From: Pseudofrankia asymbiotica
GTDB lineage: Bacteria > Actinomycetota > Actinomycetes > Frankiales > Frankiaceae
Direction of reading: 5' to 3'
DNA length: 9,060 bases
NCBI RefSeq assembly: GCF_001983105.1
Contig: NZ_MOMC01000008.1
Span: 197,626 to 206,685 of the forward strand
Of the stretch, positions 4,940-9,060 are shown in pieces (positions within the stretch are counted from its first letter, which is position 1; each line of letters starts with the position of its first letter). The translations under genes were made by a program, and so were the position numbers. The notes below the pieces were generated by a model. It saw only the letters and a program-made list of their open reading frames with translations, was not told where the DNA came from and ran no database searches.

Positions 4940-6597
4940 GCACGGACACCTCACCGACACGGCCCGCCAGCCCCGCGGCCGCGTCCAGCAGCCCCGACCA
5001 CGACGACGGCGCGGCCGACCCGCGACGCTGGCGGGCGCTCGCGGCCGCGGCGCTCGGCCAGCTGATGGTCGCCGCGGACTTTACGATCATGAACATCGCG
5101 CTGCCGTCCGCGCAGCGCTCCCTGCACATGTCCGACCCGAACCGGCAGTGGGTCATCACCATGTTCGCGCTCGGCTACGGCGGCTTCCTGCTGCTCGGCG
5201 GCCGGGTCGGCGAGCTGATCGGCCGCCGCCGCGCGCTGCTGATCGGCCTGATCGGCTTCGCCCTCGCCTCCGCGCTCGGCGGCGCCGCGGTGAACACCGG
5301 GATGCTGCTGGCCGCCCGCGGCCTGCAGGGAGCCTTCGGCGCCCTGTTCACCCCGGCCGCGCTCGCCCTGCTGGGCACGACGTTCACCGTCCCGGCCGAG
5401 CGCGCCCGCGCCTTCGCGATCTTCGGCACGGTGATGGGTTCCAGCTCCGGGATCGGGCTGATCGCCGGCGGGCTGCTCACCGGCTACTTCTCCTGGCGCT
5501 ACAGCCTGTTCATCTCCATCCCGCTCGCCATCCTCGCGAGCGTCGTCACCCTCGCCGCCGTGCCCGCCAAGGCGGCCCGCCCGGCGCGCGGCACCGAGGC
5601 GGCCAGGATCGCCAGGGCGGCGCGGGAACGACTCGACCTGCTCGGAGCGCTCCTGGCGACCGTCGGGCTGATGGCGCTGGTCTTCGGGCTCTCCCGGGCG
5701 GAGACCGACGGGTGGGGCTCGGCCATGACGATCGCCTCCCTGGTCGCCGGCGTCGCGCTGCTCGCCCTGTTCGTGCTCGTCGAGTCGAGGACCGCGAGCC
5801 CGCTGCTGCCGCTGCGGGTCGTCACGCACCGCGGCCGCGGCGGCTCGTACCTGGCGACGTTCAGCCTCGGGGTGGCCGTGTTCGCCGGGATGTTCTTCCT
5901 GACCTTCTACCTGCAGGAGGTCCTCGGCTACTCCCCGACCCGCACCGGTATCGCGTTCCTGCCGATGACCGTCGGCCTGATCATCGGGGCGCGCATCGTC
6001 GGCCGGCTGATCGTGCGGGCGCCGATCCGCAACCTGCTGGTGACGGGACTGGTCAGCGCGGCGCTCGCGCTCGCGCTGATCGGCCTGCTGCGGCCGGACA
6101 GCTCCTACTGGACCGGGGCGCTGCCGTCGCTGGTCGTCCTGGGCTTCGGGATGGGCTGGGTGATGATGCCGGCGAACAGCGTCGCCACCCTCGGCGCCGG
6201 CCGTGACGCGGGGGTCGCCGGCGGCGCGGTGATGACCTCCCAGCAGATCGGCGCGTCCCTCGGGCTCGCGCTGCTGGGCACCATCGCCGGGACCGCCACC
6301 TCCGGGTACCTGGGCTCCCACCCGGCGGCCACCGGGGCGGCGGCCCACGGGCGGCTGCTGACGGCCGCGACCGTGCACGGTTTCAACGTGGCCAGCCTCG
6401 TCGGCGCCGCGTTCCTCGCGGCCGCGGCCGTCGCCGTCTTCCTGGTCGTCGGCGCCCGCGCCGCCACCGCCACCGGTGGTGGCGGTGGCTCCGCCTCGCC
6501 CCGGCCCGGCCCGGTCCTCGCGGCGCGGCCGGCGGCCGTCCCCGCCCAGGCACAGGGCACCGCGCCCGAGGCGGCTCCGGTCCCGCTGGCCACCTAG
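4936..6597 (+). CDS. DHA2-type (EmrB/QacA-like) MFS drug exporter
   Basis: A 553-residue major facilitator of the 14-helix drug:H+ antiporter family. A charged, disordered N-terminus (1-31) precedes TM1 with the DHA2 motif AADFTIMNIALPSAQRSL (46-63). Motif A follows TM2 as GGRVGELIGRRRALL (88-102). The TM5 region, GSSSGIGLIAGGLLTGYFSWRYSLF (168-192), corresponds to motif C but has Ile where Pro is usual in GPxxGG. Further hydrophobic segments run to about residue 505, with a hydrophilic charged loop near 212-232. The last ~48 residues are a Gly/Ala/Pro tail with a glycine run. It would export toxic, usually hydrophobic, compounds using the proton gradient. The start ATG 4936 has GAGGG 9 nt upstream; the longer frame starting at 4585 runs back through the marR gene and is not credible. 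The divergent MarR supports ligand-induced expression. Substrate unknown. Confidence 0.9.
   Translation: MSTDTSPTRPASPAAASSSPDHDDGAADPRRWRALAAAALGQLMVAADFTIMNIALPSAQRSLHMSDPNRQWVITMFALGYGGFLLLGGRVGELIGRRRALLIGLIGFALASALGGAAVNTGMLLAARGLQGAFGALFTPAALALLGTTFTVPAERARAFAIFGTVMGSSSGIGLIAGGLLTGYFSWRYSLFISIPLAILASVVTLAAVPAKAARPARGTEAARIARAARERLDLLGALLATVGLMALVFGLSRAETDGWGSAMTIASLVAGVALLALFVLVESRTASPLLPLRVVTHRGRGGSYLATFSLGVAVFAGMFFLTFYLQEVLGYSPTRTGIAFLPMTVGLIIGARIVGRLIVRAPIRNLLVTGLVSAALALALIGLLRPDSSYWTGALPSLVVLGFGMGWVMMPANSVATLGAGRDAGVAGGAVMTSQQIGASLGLALLGTIAGTATSGYLGSHPAATGAAAHGRLLTAATVHGFNVASLVGAAFLAAAAVAVFLVVGARAATATGGGGGSASPRPGPVLAARPAAVPAQAQGTAPEAAPVPLAT
6463..6489 (+). repeat. Perfect inverted repeat inside the exporter tail
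   Basis: GCCACCGCCACC (6463-6474) and its exact reverse complement GGTGGCGGTGGC (6478-6489) are separated by 3 nt. It encodes the ATATGGGGG segment just after the last membrane helix. As RNA it would be a 12-bp stem with a triloop within the coding region. It may only be a by-product of the low-complexity tail. Confidence 0.6.
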
Positions 6598-6611
6598 CCC
6601 GGTGGATGACC

Positions 6612-6652
6612 GGCCGGCCGCCGCGTACCACCCTGGTATGCGGCGGCCGGCC
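6612..6652 (+). terminator. Very strong hairpin after the exporter gene
   Basis: Arms 6612-6624 and 6640-6652 pair perfectly over 13 bp (GGCCGGCCGCCGC with GCGGCGGCCGGCC). The inner sequence continues the stem with a G-U pair and TACCA/TGGTA, closing on a CCC triloop, giving 19 pairs in 41 nt. It begins 15 nt after the exporter stop codon, and the next gene starts 125 nt later. Termination is the likely role; there is no T-run. The inner TACCACCCTGGTA could also be a protein site. Confidence 0.7.
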
Positions 6653-6777
6653 CGTGCCACGGGAGACACGGCGGCGACGTTCCGCCAGCCCAGCGGGCAG
6701 GACGGGCCGCGCCGTGGGATGATCCCCGCCGGCCGGGGGTGCCCCATGGGAGGCACGCGGGTGCCGGGGGAGTGACG

Positions 6778-7767
6778 ATGGTGGAGACGACGCCCGAGAC
6801 GGCGAAGAGGCCGGGACAGCCGGTACAGGGTGACCCGAGCCCGGTCGCGGGCCACGGCGACGCGGGCCAGGCCGCGAACCGGACGACCCAGGTGCGGGGC
6901 AGCGAGACGGACCGGCCCACCGCCGGGCGGTCGATGGTCGGGCGGACCGTCGTCATCACCGGCGCGAGCGCGGGGATCGGCGCGGCCGCGGCCCGCCAGC
7001 TGCGCGCCCTCGGCGCCCGGCTCGTGATCCTCGGCCGCTCGCCCCAGCGGACCGCCGCCGTCGCCGCCGAGACCGGCGCCCTGCCCGTCGTCGCCGACTT
7101 CGCCCGGCTCGCGGACGTCCGCCGCGCCGCCGCCGAGATCATCGACGCCTGCCCCCGTATCGACGTGCTCATGAACAACGCCGGTGGGCTGTTCCCGGCG
7201 CAGACCCGGACCGAGGACGGCAACGAGCTGACGTTCCAGGTCAACCACCTGGCCCCGTTCCTGCTCACCGGCCTGCTGCTGCCCCGGCTGTCGGCCACCC
7301 CCGGCTCCCGGGTGATCGTGACCAGCAGCGTCGTCAACGCCCTCGGGCGTCTCGACGCGCACGACCTGGACCGCGCGCAGCGCCGCTACCAGCAGTTCGG
7401 CGTCTACTTCGACAGCAAGCTCGCCAACGTCGTCTTCGCCCGCGAGCTCGCGCGGCGGGCCGCGCCCGGCTGGCCGACCGCGACCGCGGTGCACCCGGGC
7501 GTCGTGGAGAGCAGCTTCGGGCGCGACACCTGGTTCGTGCACACCTTCTACCGGCCCCTGCGGCTGGTCGGTGCCCGGACCCCGGCCGGCGGCGCCCGCC
7601 CACTGGTCGCGCTCGCGACCCGGCAGGACCCGGAGGCCGTCAACGGCGCCTACCTGCACCGCTACAAGGTGCGTGACCGGTTCTTCACCGGCCGGCGGGC
7701 CCGCGACACGGAGCTCGGCAGGGCGCTGTGGGAGTACTCGGCCGCCCGTGTCGGCCTGCCCGGCTGA
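6778..7767 (+). CDS. Short-chain dehydrogenase/reductase, retinol-dehydrogenase-like
   Basis: A 329-residue NAD(P)-dependent oxidoreductase with a Rossmann fold. The cofactor motif TGASAGIG is at 61-68, LGRSPQRT (85-91 region) follows strand 2, NNAG is at 123-126, and N146 is the structural Asn. The active site has S174 (VTSS) and Y200-x3-K204 (YFDSKLANVVFARELARR). The SKLANxxFxxEL segment and the long gap between Ser and Tyr are typical of the retinol dehydrogenase/WWOX-like group. Substrate cannot be predicted. Residues 1-52 are a disordered extension unusual for the family. ATG 6778 is chosen because GGGGGAG lies about 6 nt upstream; ATG 6934, directly before the Rossmann core, is an alternative with no good ribosome-binding site. 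It follows the exporter after a strong hairpin, so it is probably a separate transcript. Confidence 0.87.
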   Translation: MVETTPETAKRPGQPVQGDPSPVAGHGDAGQAANRTTQVRGSETDRPTAGRSMVGRTVVITGASAGIGAAAARQLRALGARLVILGRSPQRTAAVAAETGALPVVADFARLADVRRAAAEIIDACPRIDVLMNNAGGLFPAQTRTEDGNELTFQVNHLAPFLLTGLLLPRLSATPGSRVIVTSSVVNALGRLDAHDLDRAQRRYQQFGVYFDSKLANVVFARELARRAAPGWPTATAVHPGVVESSFGRDTWFVHTFYRPLRLVGARTPAGGARPLVALATRQDPEAVNGAYLHRYKVRDRFFTGRRARDTELGRALWEYSAARVGLPG

Positions 7768-7850
7768 CCCTGCCGGCCCGTGACCTACGGCGCGTTCGTG
7801 TGCACGCCTGGCCGTGACCGGGCGACATACCGTGAGGCGGTGAAGGACCG

Positions 7851-8147
7851 ATGACGCGCGTCCCGGTGCCCGGACGGTCCCAGGCCGAGGCGATGGGCCT
7901 GGCCACGGCCGCCCGGCTCGCGGCGGCGCCGTCCGGCGAGATCGCCACCGCCGGTCCCGACCCGCTGCTGGTCGCCGAGCTCACCGACCGCGCCCCGCGG
8001 GTACCGGCCCGGCTGTTCGCGGTGCCGTCACCCCGGCTGACCGCCGCCGTGCTCGCCGACACCGACGTCGCCCATGAGGCGCCGCGCCGGCCGCGCGACC
8101 ACCGGCCGGCCCCCGGCGGCCCCCACGCCGGCGGGAGCGAGCCCTGA
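7851..8147 (+). CDS. Unrecognised 98-residue protein ahead of crcB
   Basis: I do not recognise this protein. Almost every codon ends in G or C as in the real genes around it, and GAGGCGG and GAAGGA lie before the ATG, so it is probably translated. Residues 10-72 look like a compact helical region ([38 protein letters not shown]) ending in a Pro/Arg/Gly-rich tail (75-98). There are no Cys residues, no membrane segment and no signal peptide. The helical part faintly recalls the C-terminal end of short-chain dehydrogenases, so it could be a decayed remnant. It is 83 nt after the dehydrogenase gene and 20 nt before crcB, so it likely heads the fluoride operon transcript. Confidence 0.5.
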   Translation: MTRVPVPGRSQAEAMGLATAARLAAAPSGEIATAGPDPLLVAELTDRAPRVPARLFAVPSPRLTAAVLADTDVAHEAPRRPRDHRPAPGGPHAGGSEP

Positions 8148-8167
8148 GCGGCGCGGAACCGGCCCTG

Positions 8168-8644
8168 GTGGCCAGGCCGGTGACACGCCGCCGGCCGCTG
8201 GCGGGGACGCACGGCGCGGTGATCGCCGCCGTCGCCGCCGGCGGGGTGGCAGGCGCCTGCCTGCGCTACGGCGCCGCGCTCGCCTGGCCGACCCCACCCG
8301 CGGCGTTCCCCTGGACGACGTGGGCGGTCAACACCGCCGGCTGCGCGGCGATCGGCGTGCTCATGGCGGTGATCGCCGCGCGCCGGGCGGTGCACCCACT
8401 GGTCCGGCCGTTCCTGGGCACCGGCGTGCTCGGCGGCTTCACCACCTTCTCCACCTATGCCGTCGACGCGCAGCGCCTCCTCGACGCGGGCCGGGCGGCC
8501 CTGGCGCTGGCCTACCTGGCGGCGACGGTGACGGCGGCGCTCGCGGCCGTCACCGTCGCCGCCGCCGCGACCAGGCTCACGCTGCGCGCGGGGCCGGCGG
8601 CGGGCCGCGCGCTGTTCGGGAGGCACCTCGGGAGGCACCGATGA
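8168..8644 (+). CDS. crcB: Fluoride channel subunit CrcB/FluC
   Basis: A 158-residue, four-helix membrane protein of the Fluc/CrcB family, which lets fluoride leave the cell passively through a dual-topology dimer. Family marks are in order: [11 protein letters not shown] (25-35) in TM1 with the conserved Arg, [15 protein letters not shown] (49-63) with the pore-lining Asn N55, and [17 protein letters not shown] (84-100), the TM3 break and phenylalanine/Thr-Ser region. TM4 is about 108-132. A basic tail (133-158) follows. GTG 8168 is taken as start; the ribosome-binding site is weak, so coupling to the gene upstream is possible. Its stop overlaps the next start by ATGA. With the second crcB downstream it probably forms a heterodimeric channel. 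Confidence 0.92.
   Translation: MARPVTRRRPLAGTHGAVIAAVAAGGVAGACLRYGAALAWPTPPAAFPWTTWAVNTAGCAAIGVLMAVIAARRAVHPLVRPFLGTGVLGGFTTFSTYAVDAQRLLDAGRAALALAYLAATVTAALAAVTVAAAATRLTLRAGPAAGRALFGRHLGRHR
8618..8639 (+). repeat. Direct repeat duplicating the ribosome-binding site
   Basis: GGGAGGCACC occurs at 8618-8627 and again at 8630-8639, 2 nt apart. The second copy supplies the Shine-Dalgarno GGGAGG for the DUF190 gene; the first places an identical one 12 nt further upstream. Both are inside the end of crcB, where they encode the repeated Gly-Arg-His pair. Confidence 0.75.
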
Positions 8645-8985
8645 CCAGGCTCGCCGGCCGGGCGCTACGCCTCACGGTGTTCGTCGGGGACAGCGACCAG
8701 TGGCACCACCGGCCACTGTCGAGCGAGATCGTGCGCCGGGCGCGCGCCGCCGGCCTCGCCGGCGCGACCGTGTTCCACGGCGTCGAGGGCTACGGCGCCT
8801 CGTCCGTCGTGCACACCACCCGGCTGCTCTCGATGTCCGAGGACCTGCCGGTCGTGGTCGTCATCATCGACGAGGAGCCCCGGGTCCGGGCGTTCCTCCC
8901 CCAGCTCGACGAGCTGGTCGGCGAGGGGCTGGTCGTGCTCGACGAGGTCGAGGCCGTCCGCTACACCGGCCGGCCGGCGGGGTGA
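8641..8985 (+). CDS. DUF190 protein of the fluoride operon
   Basis: A 114-residue soluble protein of the DUF190 family, a small ferredoxin-like fold related to PII signal proteins that is often encoded beside crcB. Visible family features are [46 protein letters not shown] (9-53): the opening strand, the helix, and the AGxxGATVxxGxxGxG turn, then [22 protein letters not shown] (71-92). Its job in fluoride export is unproven; a regulatory or nucleotide-sensing partner is the usual guess. ATG 8641 overlaps the crcB stop (ATGA), with GGGAGG upstream. Its own stop overlaps the GTG of the second crcB (GTGA), so the three genes are translationally coupled. Confidence 0.9.
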   Translation: MTRLAGRALRLTVFVGDSDQWHHRPLSSEIVRRARAAGLAGATVFHGVEGYGASSVVHTTRLLSMSEDLPVVVVIIDEEPRVRAFLPQLDELVGEGLVVLDEVEAVRYTGRPAG

Positions 8986-9060
8986 ACTGGCTGCTGGTCG
9001 CCGCCGGCGCCGCCGTCGGCGCGCCGCTGCGCTACCTGGTGGACCGGGCGGTGCAGGCCC
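8982..9060 (+). CDS. crcB: Second CrcB/FluC subunit, cut by the window edge
   Basis: Only the first 26 codons are present: a hydrophobic segment with [14 protein letters not shown] (9-22), matching the TM1 start and conserved Arg-Tyr of CrcB. The GTG start overlaps the DUF190 stop. Paired Fluc genes are known in Gram-positive bacteria and form antiparallel heterodimers; the crcB-DUF190-crcB order supports this reading. The rest lies beyond the right edge. Confidence 0.85.
   Translation, partial: MNWLLVAAGAAVGAPLRYLVDRAVQA

Noticed and set aside
6748..6763. 16-nt near match (one difference) between 6748-6763 and 2522-2537, both ahead of gene starts
   Set aside because: It is mostly a Shine-Dalgarno GGGAGG followed by GC-rich sequence; similarity by chance and shared function is enough explanation.
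6739..6765. Alternating GTGCC/GGCAC/GTGCC segments before the dehydrogenase start, resembling a switch of two exclusive hairpins
   Set aside because: Stems of only 5 bp in very GC-rich sequence; no known riboswitch class is recognisable.
4951..7659. A 902-codon open frame on the minus strand, antisense to the exporter and dehydrogenase
   Set aside because: Its translation is Arg/Gly/Asp-rich low complexity with no domain, it covers two well-defined genes and an intergenic region, and long antisense frames are expected at this GC content.

Overview
The window is very GC-rich (by eye well above 70 % G+C) and nearly every codon in the convincing genes ends in G or C. GTG starts, ATGA/GTGA gene overlaps, a TIR-WD40 protein and a Clp-N/HTH gene pair all point to a high-GC actinomycete. 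A Frankia-like or Streptomyces-like genome is my best guess, but nothing here fixes the genus. The long open frames on the opposite strands are GC-driven shadows and are not annotated. I see no rRNA, tRNA, CRISPR array or insertion sequence.

Layout, left to right. Positions 1-298 hold no convincing gene. They carry a MerR-type promoter reading left out of the window (85-115) and a hairpin (253-276) that probably ends the next operon. Positions 299-1212, minus strand, encode a 70-residue helix-turn-helix protein and a 201-residue protein with two Clp N-terminal domains. A complex palindromic operator (1216-1261) separates this operon from a rightward pair: a tyrosine recombinase (1307-2482) and, 54 nt on, a TIR domain fused to a seven-bladed WD40 propeller (2537-4162). 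A perfect 20-bp palindrome (4181-4200) lies between this gene and the convergent MarR regulator (4203-4757, minus). MarR is divergent from a 14-TM DHA2-type multidrug exporter (4936-6597); their shared region holds several GTTGG/CCAAC half-sites, a good sigma70-type promoter and a possible 31-codon leader ORF overlapping the exporter start. A very strong hairpin (6612-6652) follows the exporter.

Next come a short-chain dehydrogenase of the retinol-dehydrogenase-like type (6778-7767), a 98-residue protein I do not recognise (7851-8147), and a fluoride-export cluster: CrcB/FluC (8168-8644), a DUF190 protein (8641-8985) and a second CrcB/FluC cut by the right edge (8982-9060). The last three overlap by 4 nt each and must be translationally coupled.

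How the genes may work together. Three modules can be read: (i) a self-regulated HTH/Clp-N operon facing a recombinase and TIR-WD40 pair, with the look of a stress or defence locus; (ii) a MarR-controlled efflux pump; (iii) fluoride resistance by a likely heterodimeric Fluc channel. The most unusual points are the recombinase/TIR-WD40 pairing with a TIR domain that seems to lack standard active-site motifs, the operator architecture at 1216-1261 with a leaderless start, and the possible leader peptide ahead of the exporter.
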